Origin: Hydractinia symbiolongicarpus
Taxonomy: Eukaryota; Cnidaria; Hydrozoa; Anthoathecata; Hydractiniidae
DNA length: 64,000 nt
Direction of reading: 5' to 3'
Assembly: GCF_029227915.1 (NCBI RefSeq)
Contig: NC_079877.1
Span: forward strand, 10,291,351 to 10,355,350
Part shown: positions 24,790 to 37,700 of the stretch, piece by piece
Layout of the letters: each line of letters begins with the position of its first letter
Position numbering within the stretch: position 1 is the stretch's first letter
Translations under genes and position numbers: made by a program
The notes under the pieces: generated by a model
What the model saw: only the letters and a program-made list of their open reading frames with translations
Told to the model about the DNA's origin: nothing
The model's database searches: none

Positions 24790-26490
24790 ATTTTAAGATC
24801 CAGAAACAGAGGAGTCAAAAAAAATTAAAGTCAGAAAGGTTATTATGCGCATAGCTCTTTTTTGTAGATTTAAAACTCGCTGGGTTTTTAAGATGAATTT
24901 TGACCCTAGACTTGGCCAGCGTAAGACATATGTGAGTGAAATAGGGCGAAGTATAAAGACACCATTATTGATGGAGTAATAATGCCTGAGTTTGTATAGT
25001 GCACCATTAGCTTGTTTTAATTTATTGCAAACAAAATCTGTATTTTTCCCCAATTGAGGCTTTTGTCAATAAATACACCTAAGTACTTCACAACAATACT
25101 GGGACGACGTATTTTACCATACATTTTAATCTTCACTTTAAAATCAGTGTACTTACGTTTTTGCCTAAAAACAATATACTCTGTTTTAGTAGAATTTAGT
25201 GAAATTTTATTTGCATTTAGCCAATTAGATAAAAATTTCAAATTAATGGCAATTTTTTTGCACAATGATTTTAGGGACATGTTGTTTAGTATCATCAGCA
25301 AGGTTAACTGTTGAATATATTATAGCGTTATTCAAGTCATTAATAAGTAATAAAAAAAGGAGTGGCCCAAGGACCGAGCCTTGGGGTACCCCATGTAATA
25401 TCAAGCAAAGTTCAGAGGGGACATTAGATATTGTGACAAACTGCTTACGTTCGGTTAAGAACAACTTAAACCACGATAGGCCAGCACCACAAGTGCCATG
25501 ATGTTCAATAATAAATTTGATTGGTCTACTGTGTAACGCTCTAGGCAACCCGATGAAAACTGAACAGGCAAATTTGCCGGAGTCGAGAGCTTCATAAATA
25601 GCTTCAAGACAGATTAAGTCATTCTTGGTGGAATGTTTTTTGCGAAAACCAAATTTAATGGGTAAAATAATTTGTTGATATCAAGAAAGTTGGTTAAACG
25701 TTTGTACATGAATTTTTAGTATATCTTATTAAAATTGGACAAAAAAGAAATTGGACGATAATTTTCAACTTTAAGTGGAAAGTCTTTCAGTCTCTTTCAG
25801 TCTGGTCGGATAAACACCCGTTTTAAGTGACAAATCTATACGTTTAGGAGATTGGGTGGAAACTTCTTTTTAACGAACTGTAGAATAGAAACAGGCATGC
25901 TGTTGGGTCCGGTGGCCTTATTTCTACCAAGTGTCGTAATAGTTGAGTAAACCTCAGTAGCTGTAGTTGGAAATATAAATAAAGAAATTTGGGATAGGAT
26001 TTTCTGCGATATTAGTGAAAATGTTATTAGAAGTTTCACAAATGATTTTTGGATCGGTGGAAACCGAGTTACCATTTTCCAATGAAATTTTGTGTTTGTT
26101 GGAAGAATTTATAGAACTCAATTCTTTAATACCTTCCCAGACATTTTTGGCGCTGTTAGAATTATTTATAAAATAATTACAATAATGAGTTTTGTTGCTC
26201 TGCTTTAAAGGCGAAACAATTCGATTTCTATAAAATTTGTAACGAGCTAGAATAGTTGCCCTCATGTTGGATGTTTCACGCTTTAAATTATTAAGAAGCT
26301 TATTTCTCACATTAATAGAAGACAACGATTCTCTTGTTACCCAAGGTTTAGATTTCAGTTTAATTTGCTTTTTCGTTAGTTTTACCATTGGGACATGGTT
26401 GTCAATCAGGAAGTCAAGTTTTTGATAAAATCCATTCAAAGAGCTACTAGCATCACATTTTTCCAGCGCTAGAATTGAATTTAATTTCGT
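24790..26490 (-). pseudogene. Reverse transcriptase half of the non-LTR retrotransposon
   Basis: This copies element RNA into DNA at a nicked target site (known role). Pieces lie in several minus frames: a linker at 26502-25954 with KPWVTRESL, a fragment near 25900 with NKATGPNSMP, the RT core at 25548-25243 with GVPQGSVLGPLLF and the ADDT active-site motif, then thumb-region pieces at 25301-25017 (NSTKTEYIVF, KYLGVFID) and 25053-24793. The frame changes and the lost first Tyr/Phe in the F/YADD position context show decay. Confidence 0.85.
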
Positions 26491-26618
26491 ATGTATGGCC
26501 AAGGCCAGTCACGTGGTTTTTTAAGTGTTTAAAGGGCGTACAAGGCATGGAAGCGCTCACATGTCAAGTAGTTCTTGAACCGTACACGTTAAAACTGTTT
26601 GTCCACAATTCACTCAAA

Positions 26619-27368
26619 ATGACTGAGCAACAAGAAGCGTTAATGGACACAAATAACGCTGAACCCGACATACTACAACATCTAACAAACTACTTTGACC
26701 GTAAATTCCAAGAACAGAACGAAAATCTAGAACAAAGGCTTACCACTGGATCGAAAAACTTGGAAAAACGTCTTCTGGAGCAGCACAAGATCAGTAAAAC
26801 CGAATTAAAATTCAGAGGTAATAAAATACAACATCAATTCAATAGCGATTTAATTCAAAGTCTAGAAATAATAAAACAACTAGTAAAAGATGGTTCGATT
26901 ACAAGATCTTCCAAAAAGATTGATAATGTCATAGATGATCTCCACAAGCGAAACAAATGTATCCGTTTCGCAGATAAATCTCCGGCTGGATGGGCTGCTG
27001 TCGACGAATACTTATCCGACGATCTTGCCAGCGATTCAGAGGATGACAAAAAGATGAAGGCTGCGGAAAACCAGGCTCTGAAAAAGAAAAAGGCGACCAA
27101 GAGAAAGTCAACCTTCGAGCATGTTCTACGTCGGCCCCCATACCAGTCTTCCTCATTCACACACCCTTCGCAGCATCAAAATTTTATCCCCTTCGGCTCA
27201 CAATATGCACCTCCGGGGAGGCCTATCTTCGGGCTATCTCAACAGCAACCAAGATTCGCGAATCAATGCCAGCGAAGTTACCAACAGCCACAACAGCGAT
27301 CTCTGTGTTTCGGATGCGGAAAACAAGGACATTGGCGAAAGGACTGCCCTGACCTCAAACAACCCTAA
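26619..27368 (+). CDS. DIRS element Gag-like protein
   Basis: This frame is open for about 250 residues from the ATG at 26619, and for 274 from 26547. It has a Gln/Glu/Lys-rich, coiled-coil-like N-terminal part, an acidic Ser-Glu-Asp stretch, a Lys-rich stretch, a Gln/Pro-rich region and a CCHC zinc knuckle near the end (CFGCGKQGHWRKDC). Such proteins package element RNA in the known family. Its 3' end overlaps the reverse transcriptase frame, which lies in +1 relative to it. Which ATG is used is not certain. Confidence 0.75.
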   Translation: MTEQQEALMDTNNAEPDILQHLTNYFDRKFQEQNENLEQRLTTGSKNLEKRLLEQHKISKTELKFRGNKIQHQFNSDLIQSLEIIKQLVKDGSITRSSKKIDNVIDDLHKRNKCIRFADKSPAGWAAVDEYLSDDLASDSEDDKKMKAAENQALKKKKATKRKSTFEHVLRRPPYQSSSFTHPSQHQNFIPFGSQYAPPGRPIFGLSQQQPRFANQCQRSYQQPQQRSLCFGCGKQGHWRKDCPDLKQP

Positions 27369-28125
27369 AGAAAAGGCAAAAGTTAAGTGTGATACTGTTT
27401 CTACTGTATATAATTTTTCTGAATGCAATAGGTCTTATTCGCGCCAAGCTAATCCTCCACATACCGTGAAGGACAATCTCAGGCGGCGTCTACCTTACTG
27501 GGAGAACATAGGCACTAATATAACTATTTTAGAACTTATAAAATACGGATACAAAATTCCCTTTTTCACCACCCCTAAAAAGGCTTCTTTCAAAAACAAC
27601 TGTTCGGCTCTTGACAATGAAGATTTTGTAAATAAGGAATTACACGAGTTACTTAAAACCGGAAGAATAAACGAGATGGCTACTGAGCCACACGTGGTTA
27701 ATCCACTGAGCGTTAGTTCGTCCAAAAATAAGAAGAGACTTATTCTTGACCTGAGACATGTAAACAAACACGTGTACAAACAAAAAACCACATTCGATGA
27801 TTGGAAGATTTTCGGAGAACTTGTTGAGGCAAATGGTTTCATGTTTAAATTTGACATAAAACAAGGCTATCATCACATAGAAATTGCTCCAGAGCATCAA
27901 AAATATTTAGGATTTTCTCGGGTAACAAATGGCGAAAAAAGGTATTTTGTTTTTACAGTCCTACCGTTTGGTCTCTCTTCTGCCCCCTTTGTTTTCACAA
28001 AAACAATGCGAGTCCTCGTAAAACACTGGCGAGAACATGCTATAAAATTTGCATGTTTTATTGATGACGGCGCTGGCACAAACAATACCTATGAATCGAC
28101 TCTGAGGGCGTCAAACTTCGTCTGA
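27235..28125 (+). pseudogene. DIRS reverse transcriptase, N-terminal part
   Basis: The frame contains RLILDLRHVNKH, FDIKQGYHHIEI, TVLPFGLSSAPF and FIDDG, which are the RT finger and palm motifs of DIRS elements. It stops at a TGA at 28123. Sequence beyond that stop still encodes the expected continuation (SGFVANNDKS, MTWLGINLDLKKKLF), so the TGA is a premature stop rather than the true end. The frame overlaps gag upstream. The translation start is not defined. Confidence 0.8.
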
Positions 28126-29200
28126 GACTCGCTTAAGAAATCTGGGTTTGTCGCAAACAACGACAAATCTCTGTGGAGTCTCACTCAAAACATGACATGG
28201 CTCGGCATTAATCTAGATCTGAAGAAAAAACTTTTTCTATACCTTTCCAGCGATTAATTTCTACTCTTTCGAGTTTACAATTCATTCTTGATTCCCTACC
28301 GTACACGTCAGCACGAAAATTAGCAAAATTTTGCGGAAAAATGATATCCATGAAATTTGTTATAGGCAATTTGGCCCAACTGAAAATTAGACGAGTTTAT
28401 TATCTTATTGAATCGCGAATATCATGGGACTCCCGAATGAACATGTCACACGCTTCAGAAGCTGTGAAAGAACTGTTCTTTTGGAAGAACAATCTGCTAA
28501 AACACACAGAGACCAATGACACGGGGAAATACTCCCTGGTTAATCGTTTGTTCTGATGCGAGCGATGTGATCGCTACAATCATTAAAATCAGTTTTATGC
28601 AACAAAGCAGTACTTTGGAAGACAGATAATTACGCGAGCCATTGTATAATAAAAAGAGGCAGCTCAAAGGAAAACTTACAGATATTGGCAGAAAATATTT
28701 TTGATATTTGTAAGAAACAAAAAACAGATTTAAATGTCGAATGGGTCCCAAGAAACCAAATTCAATACGATGATAAATTAAGTCGTTATACGGACACGGA
28801 CAATTGGGAAATCACAAAAAGCTTTTTCGAATACCTAAACAGGCTCTGGGGTCCATTCACCGTAGATAGGTTTGCTAATGACGAAAACAAAAAGGTGGGC
28901 AGGTTCAACTCAAAATATTATTGTCCGGAAACTGAATGCGTAAACGCCTTTAATACCTCGTGGGAAAACGAAAATAATTTACTCGTGCCCCCGATTCAAA
29001 CTATATCAAAGGTTTTAAAACACATGCAGACCTGTAAAGCTTCGGGCACACTGGTGGCCCCATACTGGCCTTCGGCAGCGTTTTGGCCATTTTTAACTGA
29101 TTCAACAGGGGACTTCCAAAAATTTATTAAAAACTTCAGGATCTTTGACAATCCCAATTTATGCGTTACTCAAGGAGAGTGCAAAAAAAATCCGCCATAG
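28126..29200 (+). pseudogene. DIRS RT thumb, RNase H and distal pol region, broken
   Basis: Frames shift several times. 28126-28256 continues the RT. 28341-28556 has SRISWDSRMNMS. The RNase H start CSDASD is near 28550. 28685-29200 has WVPRNQIQYDDKLSR, DRFA, CPETECVNAF and a GTLVAPYWPSAAFWPF block typical of DIRS pol. At least one nonsense mutation and two frameshifts separate these pieces. Confidence 0.75.
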
Positions 29201-29429
29201 GTTCAAAGCATTTTAAAAGCAAAATAATAGCTTTCAAACTGCAATTTACATAAACCGAATCCACAGGGACAGCGACGGTGTCGTCACTGGACTAAGACAT
29301 ACAGTCACTGGACAAACGAAAACTCTTAAAATCAATAGGCAATGTTTTTTACATTTTAGAACTCTTTGCAAGTCATTTTACGCAACATTTGGAAAACAAA
29401 AACTTTGAGGCATTTAGCATAAGATCTAC

Positions 29430-30363
29430 CAGAATATATCTTAAATTCCAGGGCGAATAACACGATAAAAACGTACTATTATTCTTTTAATTCATGGAAT
29501 ACATGGTGTCAAAAATATTCTGTATCAAAATTACCAGCTCTACCGCTAACAGTTGCGTTGTACATACTTAATCTAACCCAAATGAACAATTCTTATCCTA
29601 AAATCGAAATCGCATTCTACGCTATCCAGTATTTTCACAATTTGACAGGCTACAATAACCCATGCGACCACACTTTACCAAAAAAATATGCTCGCAGCCG
29701 CTAAACGCCTACTACAACATCAAACTCGTAAGAAAGACATAATTACGGTTGAACATTTGCACGCATTACATAAACAACTTGTTAAAAGCGAAGCTGTTAA
29801 CCTTTACAAACTTAGAACTTTTAATATCTTTCTCTTGGGATTCTGTGGCTTTTATTAGGTTTTCGTAAATTAGTAATCTGAAAAGATGTAACGTCAATTA
29901 CAAAAATAGCTTTATGAAACTGTTCATAGCGAAAAGCAAAACAGATATCTACAGAGAAGGACACTGGGTTTACATCAGCGCTTGCGGAAATGGGATCTGC
30001 CCAGTATATAATTTAAGTGAGTATATGAAGTATGTACCTGCTGAGCCTGATTCCTATCTGTTTAGAGCGGTCACAGTTACATCAAACAACAAATTCGGAA
30101 GTTTTAAAAAGATGAATCGCCCAATCAGCTACACAACAGCAAGAGAAAATGCACTCGATGCACTGGCATCAATCGGATTTGATAGGACAAGATTCGGACT
30201 CCACAGCCTACGTGCTGGAGGAGCAACAGCAGCGGCAAATGCAGACGTCCCAGACCGTCTTTTTAAACGACATGGTAGATGGCGTTCGGAGACAGCCAAA
30301 GATGGTTATGTGGAGGACGACGCAGAGCATTTACTATATCTTACAAGGAATCTAGGCCTTTGA
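29430..30363 (+). pseudogene. DIRS tyrosine recombinase
   Basis: The open part, 29914-30363, encodes 149 residues with HSLRAGGATAAA, then GRW and a following Tyr (DGYV). This is the H-x-x-R, H/W and Tyr nucleophile arrangement of tyrosine recombinases. The N-terminal part, with the region of the first catalytic Arg (near GFRKLV at 29850), lies upstream in broken frames with several stops. In intact elements this enzyme integrates a circular cDNA, which explains the absence of a target duplication. Confidence 0.85.
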
Positions 30364-30447
30364 AACACCTACTAACCCTAACTTTTTCGTACATAACTAC
30401 TACTACTAGTTGAAGTTGAGTCTTCCCTGTCGCAAAAATAAGAAAAT

Positions 30448-30498
30448 AAATAAGGTTATTTTCGGTTGAGCGCAGCGAATTAGAAAATAATCTTATTT
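30448..30498. repeat. Terminal hairpin of the DIRS element
   Basis: Arms 30448-30463 ('aaataaggttattttc') and 30483-30498 pair with one mismatch around a 19-bp loop containing 'ttgagcgcagcgaa'. It lies exactly where the host retrotransposon frame resumes. Confidence 0.7.
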
Positions 30499-30499
30499 C

Positions 30500-31310
30500 A
30501 ATCAACACTACGAGATGGTTTCATGTTTTTTAAATGAATAAGTAAAATCATTGAGCAAAAGAAATTGGGGAAGGTGATCAGACCAACCATTAAATTTCCA
30601 GATATACTTTGGTCTGTTATTCTAGTAGGAAGTGAGATGTGTGGCAAAAAAGACCCTAATAAGTATAAAAAATTGGCATGCGAACGAACTGCGTTGGATT
30701 TTAAAAGATTGATATTAAAGTCACGGAGTAAAGTAATAATTTTGTTTCCCTTGGAAGATTTAAAGAGCAAATGAGCTAAGTAATTGTCATTAAAATCATT
30801 TATATCCACAGAGGGATGCTTGTAAATACAACCTACGATAATATTAGTTTTAGACTTAAAAATAATTTCTAAAAGAGTCGATTCAAGTAAAGTGCTACAG
30901 TACATGATGTTCTCCATGTCATGGCGGGGCTTAAATGCGTACTTATTACAGATATATAGTCCAGTTCCACCAGCAGCGGATTTAGAAGGTGTATGAAAAG
31001 AGGTATAATTTGGAAGATCAATGTTAGAGTTTAGACAGTCAGAGAGCCTTGTTTCGCTAATGCCAATAACACTAAACTGATAATCCAATTGTGCTAAAAG
31101 GGCGCAAAATTCGTCAAAATGTTTATTAAGAGAAGATAAATTAATATGAAAGAGGGGAAAAGATTTAGATTTCTGAGGAATAGAAGAAAATTGAAAAGTG
31201 TTATAATACTTACAATTAATGGTTCCAAATTAAAAATTTTCGAGTTAACACCGTTACACTTACCGTGGGACCATCTAGAGCATGACGTGCAAAAAAAATG
31301 CAGTAGTTTT
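30500..31310 (-). pseudogene. Endonuclease half of the non-LTR retrotransposon
   Basis: The minus frame from about 31150 to 30498 has the apurinic-like endonuclease motifs FSVIGISETRL, GGTGLYI, GCIYKHPS and DFNINLL. The Gly normally before DFN is Arg here. Just upstream (about 31290-31210), in a frame shifted by one base, is a PHD-like finger pattern C-x2-C-x2-W-x-H-x2-C. The frame ends at the DIRS insertion right after SRSVD. The enzyme would nick target DNA in an active element. Confidence 0.85.
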
Positions 31311-32094
31311 ATTTACCATTCTGTTGCATACACGACAATCATTATTTTCAACACCCGACATAAAAATCAACAAGAGTATCGTATCTGGGATAATGCAGTA
31401 TATTGAACAATTTAACGTAAGATGTAATTATCAATACAGATAAATCACAGGAGATTACTGTGAAATTATACGTTAAATGTTGAATATATAATAAAAATGT
31501 TGAATATGTAAAAAAAAAACATAAATAAGAAATATGAAAATTCATAATAGCGGGGAAACATCGCCAGTTCCAGCTGACCAGACTCAAACCCATTCATGCC
31601 GGTTGGTTGGTCGAATTCTACAATCACATAACTACTGCGAAAAGAAAAGACATCAAAGATCAATCCTGTCCGTGACATCGACCCAATGTTGGGAGATGAC
31701 ATGCAAGTGGATAATAATAGCCATCTACTAGCTATTTGTGATGTCACGGTAGAAGAATTTAAATTGCTATATAGCAAAATTCACCGGTAAATTGGTGAGA
31801 ATTAAGTAACCGATACGAAACTAATTTTGAGTGAAATTTTGAGGAAAATTCGTTTATTTTTTTCACTTTAAAGAAATCAAGAAAAATTATAAAATTTTAA
31901 ACCAAAATTAGTTTTGCTCGTTCGCAAAAATAACCTATTTTCGATTCTCGAATTTTTTTTCTAAAAATTTGTTCTAAAAACCGCGAAACGCAATAATCTA
32001 TTTCATAAATTTCGAGAAATTTGTGCCTGCGATTCAATGTATAACACACAAGAAGAAATTATTAACGAAAGTATCTTAAGATCGTTCAATTGAG
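31311..32094. other. Unassigned spacer before the right duplication arm
   Basis: No gene is seen. A pair of short inverted blocks, 'gtgacatcgacc' near 31673 and 'gtgatgtcac' near 31738, is the only structure noted. Confidence 0.5.
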
Positions 32095-35000
32095 TCTAAG
32101 CGTTTGAAATGTGGTGACAACAACAAGTTAATTGAACACAAAAACAATTGTCGCCTTTTAATGATAAAAAAAGCTGCTAACCTTACATATATTCTATTCT
32201 TTGCCAACTTTTATGAATCCGTATATGATTTGTTGTTGAATTCCAACTGGATAGAATTTATCTGTGTGGGGTCAAGGATGTATAAATGGCTTTTTGTTGA
32301 TGAAATTTGGTGGGTATATAGTATGGCATAAAAGAAGTTGATCGTTAAGGTTAATAACTGTTGATGTGTACAATCTCTTAATAAAGTAATCATTATTTTC
32401 AAAACAATTGAGTTGGATTGATTGGTTTGCACGTAAATTTGGCCTTCTGATTGTTTCTTTTATTGAAAACCTTTATAACATTACTAACTAGACAGTGCAG
32501 ATAACAATGCTCAGTAAAGGAAATTTTTCCCGGGAACCACTTTTTGAGCACGGTTGTTATGGCAACTTCCAAAATATTGCTTTCGCCCAAAAGTCGCAAA
32601 GTTTCTCGCCTAGTTAAGTAAGCTTTCTTCGAGTATATCAAAATTAATTTTTTTCTTACAAAATCTTAATCGCAAACAAATCGAAAAGAGCAAATCCTTA
32701 ACATTTAAATTCACCAATTAACACAAAATAAATTCGCAATGCAAACGCCAAAGTAATGACAACAATTAGCCCTTTTATAACCGCTTAATACGGGAAATTC
32801 GCAGCGCTAGTTAGCTAAAAAGTCTTAAGACGGGCTTTATATAGCACGGCATAACTTTGAACTTTATAGCAACGAAAGTAGTAGCTTTACTTGTAAATAA
32901 ACAACATTATCGGAGAATCAGTAAATCATAGCTAGCTACCCATTTATATACAGACCTAAAAATACAATGAATCCAATACATCGAATCAATCCTTCAGAAA
33001 AACGGCAAGACATTAGTTAACTTTATATCCACTACGTGTTTTTCTAAACATTCATCGCCAGATGAGCAGTAAGCATAACGTTATCGAATTTGTGTAGTAG
33101 ACTCTTCTTTTACGAAGAAAAACTTTATTTCAAAATAGGTTTAAAAAGTACTGTACATGGTTATTCGAATGCTTTATTTTGAAAAATTGAATCAATGAAT
33201 TTCAAATTTAACGTTTTCTTTAACAAAACTTTTTTTTCTCAACCCTGTCACATTCTTTTAATCCATTAAAGCTATCAGTTAACAAATACAATATAAACTG
33301 TTTTATCTATCTCTTCCGCGAAATATTGACATCAGTCAGCTATGTAGCAAGCGACAGCCCATTTTTTTTTTACAAAAAGAATGAATTTAAATTACCTCAT
33401 CTGGTAAAAATCACTGAGATTACCTTCCTCCCAGGGAAAACACATCAGACAAATTAAACCTTTACAACATTTAAAGTAAACAGTCGCATTTTTTCCTACT
33501 TTAGCTAGCTATCATTCATCACGTAATGATTAGCGCTAACGTTAAGACTTGGGTAACTTTAGGTTAACAGAAGAATAGAATAAAATTATCCATTCAACAG
33601 TATAGTTTTACATTGTTTATTAAGATTTGGTTTAATAGCAAAAGCCCGAAGCTATGACAAGATGTTGGTCACCTTCAACAAATAAACAAACCAAACAAAA
33701 ATATAAATTTTATACATTATATCCATAATATGGTCACTTGTACTGATTATACTAATACTTAGCTGTACAATGAGAAGAGTAACTGGCTCAACATAGATTT
33801 TAGCTTGGGTGAGTTGAGAGAGACTAATTGAGTGAAAGGGAGAGCATTTTAAACAAAATTCCATGAATGAATGGACTGTGGTCGAATAGAATTTGAGCCA
33901 AATAATTTGGTGGACACGGTGGGGGGGATTTATCAGACCAAGAGTAGATCCACAAGTCCGATGAGAATTGGAAAAGTCAACATTGAAAGCATAGAGAATT
34001 GCCTTCGGAAGATCCCCATGAAATAGATTGTAAAGAGAAGTTACAGGCTTAAAATCACGTTTATTTTTGAAAATGTTGACTTTTACAGCTTTTAACTGAC
34101 AAAATCAATGTTTACACTGTTATGTAGAGGGTATTGATAGTGGTAGTCTGATAAAAATTTAAATATTGCTGATTTAAAGAACGTATTCCTGTGGAATATG
34201 TTAGCTAACGAAGCCCAAAACCCACCAACGTTTCTAGAATGATGTGAATACATTTTTATTTTACCGTTTTCTAGTGAATTTATAGCAAAACTTAATGTAC
34301 AGTTAACTAACACATAGTAACACTTCATATTGCTCTGATCAGTTTAAATAATAAAATTAGCTTGCTGGTAGACAGTCACTCTAACCACCAGACAAAACAG
34401 CAAGCAGCCAGCTAATTTACAATCTTATAAAAAATATTGTCAATTTTATTTTGAGCTCTCCCTACTTTTTTCAGGGTTGTAGCTATAGTTTAGCTGCACG
34501 AGTAACCATCAAAGTATTCTTAACATTATTGCGTACAGGGATATTTAAAATTAATATTTTCATACTAATGACTCTTGTAATTATGTAACGGTCACACTTA
34601 ATACTTACAGTTTTTAAGTCATATAAATTGAGAGCATATAGCTTATCGTAAATCTCCAATATATAAAAAGTCTTTTTTTAAATGCAGACCTATTTTCTCT
34701 ATTGATAATGAACAAAAAGATGTGCCAAGATAATGAATCGCCTATAAAGACACAGTATCGGTATAAACTATGTGCGTGCATCACTAACGTGTTGCAGCGT
34801 GTAGTGTAGTGATTCTTCCTGCATCTTTCAGCTCCGGGGATCGCAGATGTAAATTTTCTTTAATATCAATAGACTTGTCTTCCATGTAATTACTGTTATA
34901 TATACATATATATAATCTTAAAAACTAATGTTTCAGAATTGTTTAAATTCTTCATTTACAGAAAATAATCTCGATTGAATTCTTCCATAGCGTGAATTTG

Positions 35001-36062
35001 TGAAAATATAAAACCAAAAATTCTGTTTTTAAGCTGACAAAAAATTTAATATTGCTTTCACTGATTAAAGTTAAAGTTTAACATGGCAGACATTTTGTTC
35101 ACAAAGTTTTGCAAAAATTACTTTTTTACTACGCAGTATGTCGAGCAGTTCGAGTAACCATTTTGTGTTTCCTTAAGAAACAATTTTTAAATTGCTATGT
35201 GAAGTAATCCTCTTAAGGAATAAATTGTTTTGACTAAGCAAAATCACTGAAAAAGTTACATTATAATAAGCAAGGACATTCCAAGGAAAGGTAATCGTGC
35301 CCCACCAAGTCAAATTAGTATCCTAATTCTGTAGTCAAAAATGTGTTAAATGCGAGTTTTAAATACTTCCAAAACTACCCTCACTTGAAAAAAGAAATAC
35401 AGGGTGAAACACCCACAAGGTTAATTATTGTTTTAAAAGCACTGCCAGTAAGCCTGGCTAATGTTATTTTTACAGATAATAGGGTACACTCAATTAATTC
35501 ATACACAGGATTTATACCATCAACATTACCAATTTTGGTAAATAGCTTGAATTTTCACGTTTGTTTGGAATAAGTCAATCAGCCAAATAGCTACTCATAT
35601 CACCATATTCAAAGCTAGCTAATACCTAGCTTATTTAACACCACCCATCTAGCTCGTTTAACACCAAGAATAATAAACAAACCACTATAACGGCTCAGTG
35701 TCTGGAAGATACATATCCCATATTATTACCAATTATTAAGTTAACTTTGCAAATATTGCAAGTGAACAAATCACATCTGCATTTCGCTTTAAATTAAGAA
35801 TTTGCTTATAACTAATCTCGATTTTATGTTATTCGGTATTTTGGCCTGTATATTCCGCGGAACAATTGGTTATGAAAATAAGTCTATTTGTTTAATTTAA
35901 TTTCTTTTTAATTTCTGTTCGACGCAAAAGAAATGTGATTATATCTTTTTTTCATGCCATTGAACACGATTGAGTTTATAATGCATGAAGGTAGCCTTTT
36001 CCTTTTAGATAAATTATTTCCAAGCAATTTTATTATTGTTATAAAACCACAACATCATTAAA

Positions 36063-37700
36063 AATCTATATATTAATACGCCTCGTGTGTACGCACGGTG
36101 AGGCCAAGGACAAAGAATCACAGGTCACTTTCTTATTTTTCAAGCATTGTCTCTTTTAAGCATGGCGTTACGCTAAAACTTAAAAAAATCGCAAAACGGG
36201 GGTTTATTTAATATTCATTTTAAAGGCCGTACGGGGTCGTTATGGTTAGAATAATTTAATTTTACACCTGGTTTACGATGTGCGCGCCGTATTGCACGGA
36301 AACAAATTGTTTATCAATTGAAAAAAGAAAACCGAAGCGAAGAAGGTTGTCTCTTTTTCAATTAATCCTTAAAAAGCTTATTTGTTCTTCTATATTATCC
36401 AATTTTGTGTTTTGAGACCGAAGTTGCTTACTTATTGTATTTAAATATGAATAATTCGAATCTAAAATGTAAAAAACAAAACTGTTGTTGTCGAGCCAGT
36501 ATAAAAAGTTAATGTTGTTGTTATAAATATTTTATAAAAAGGAAAAACGTAAGATGATATAACGTCAAAAAAGAACTGATTGGAAATGTAACAGACAATT
36601 GTATACATTTTTAATTCGTTCTGAAGCGAAGTTTTGTAATCGAAGTAAAAAACTGATTGGAATTTTATCCAGAAAACGCTAGCTAGCGACCTACTGAGAA
36701 AGTCAAAGAAAAGCAGGTGCGTTGTTTAGAGTATAACGATTTTTTAGCCGTTTTAACTTTTAGTGCTAAACTTTCCCTTAAGTATTAAGTTCCTTGTAGT
36801 TTCTGGAGCCTGAACATATATATTTTAAGCATTTTCCTTTTAAGAATATACTCTCAACAATGGGTCAGAAGTTAAAAATATCCTAAGAATATGTCCTACC
36901 TCACTTGTTTGTTCCAAAAAAGAATTTTCCAATAGCTATAGCAACTTATAGCGAGCTTTATTTTATTAAGGTATTATATATTTTCAGGCCATAGCCATAC
37001 TAAGAATATATTAAGAGTAATGAGGATAGAATTTGAAAGTTAAGAAATTTTTCAACTGTTACTGTTTTTAACGCTACGAAGTGGATGATTTAGTGTGATG
37101 TCGTTATAATAAACCTAAATGAAAACAAACTTAAATCCATATTATGTGTTACGCTACGATCGTTCGAAATATATTCGATTCTTAAAATTGAAAACGCTGC
37201 ATTTTTATCATGCACGGCTCGTTTGGCTATTTTCTTGATACATAAAGTCAAAATAATTGATTTTTTAACTATGAGTTTAGGTCTGTAAGGCAAAACTGTT
37301 CTTTTAAAATTTTGTTTTTATGTTTCTCTTTATGTGTTGTTAACTATTGATTTCTTACATTCTGAGTAAAATTTGGAAAGGTTGCTGTGTATGTAATAGA
37401 CTGAATATCTGATTTGGTATGGTGCATTACAAACTATACATTATGGAAATTCTGTAATAAACGTTTTTGTTTGACTTAACGAAATATGTTCGGGTTTTTT
37501 CTGGTGTACTTCTGGCATGGCAAAGCAAGTATATAGTTTTCGCAGTTTTAGATTTTTACATAACGGTTGTTAGAAACCTTTGATTTTGTTGGTCATTTTG
37601 CATTGTTATTACATTTTTATTTTTTTTTGTTGTTGTTGTTGCACTTGCTTATATTTTTCAAATGTTTTCTTTGATCAGGTATAAGTTTCACTCAACCCTG
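36063..37700. mobile_element. Right-arm-specific 1.6-kb insertion
   Basis: Collinearity with the left arm stops at about 36063 (left 18900) and resumes at about 37720 (left 19540). The segment opens with 'atctatatattaatacgcc', which is close to the reverse complement of the terminus at 53657-53674. No convincing coding region is present; the frame at 37293-37090 is anonymous. It is probably a non-autonomous transposon; the far end is not defined. Confidence 0.5.

Larger units (their letters stand above)
26490..30498 (+). mobile_element. DIRS-type tyrosine-recombinase retrotransposon
   Basis: The order gag, reverse transcriptase, RNase H, a DIRS-specific distal region and a tyrosine recombinase is diagnostic. 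It was inserted in the opposite orientation inside the non-LTR element. The right end carries a 16-bp inverted repeat (30448-30463 with 30483-30498) that abuts the broken endonuclease frame. I could not define the left end or any matching terminal repeat. Gag is open, while pol and the recombinase have stops and frameshifts. Confidence 0.85.
24510..31310 (-). mobile_element. Degenerate non-LTR retrotransposon, interrupted by a DIRS element
   Basis: Read right to left, it has a Cys/His finger, an apurinic-type endonuclease (31090-30500), a gap filled by the plus-strand DIRS element, and then a linker and reverse transcriptase (26490-24790). The two halves join in the right order and orientation for one element. 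A poly-T run at 24511-24522 could be its 3' poly-A tail, so the left border is tentative. Frameshifts and stops make it inactive. Layout resembles the jockey/CR1-like clades. Confidence 0.8.

Noticed and set aside
30565-30774. Plus-strand frame inside the endonuclease region
   Set aside because: It is the opposite-strand shadow of the non-LTR endonuclease.
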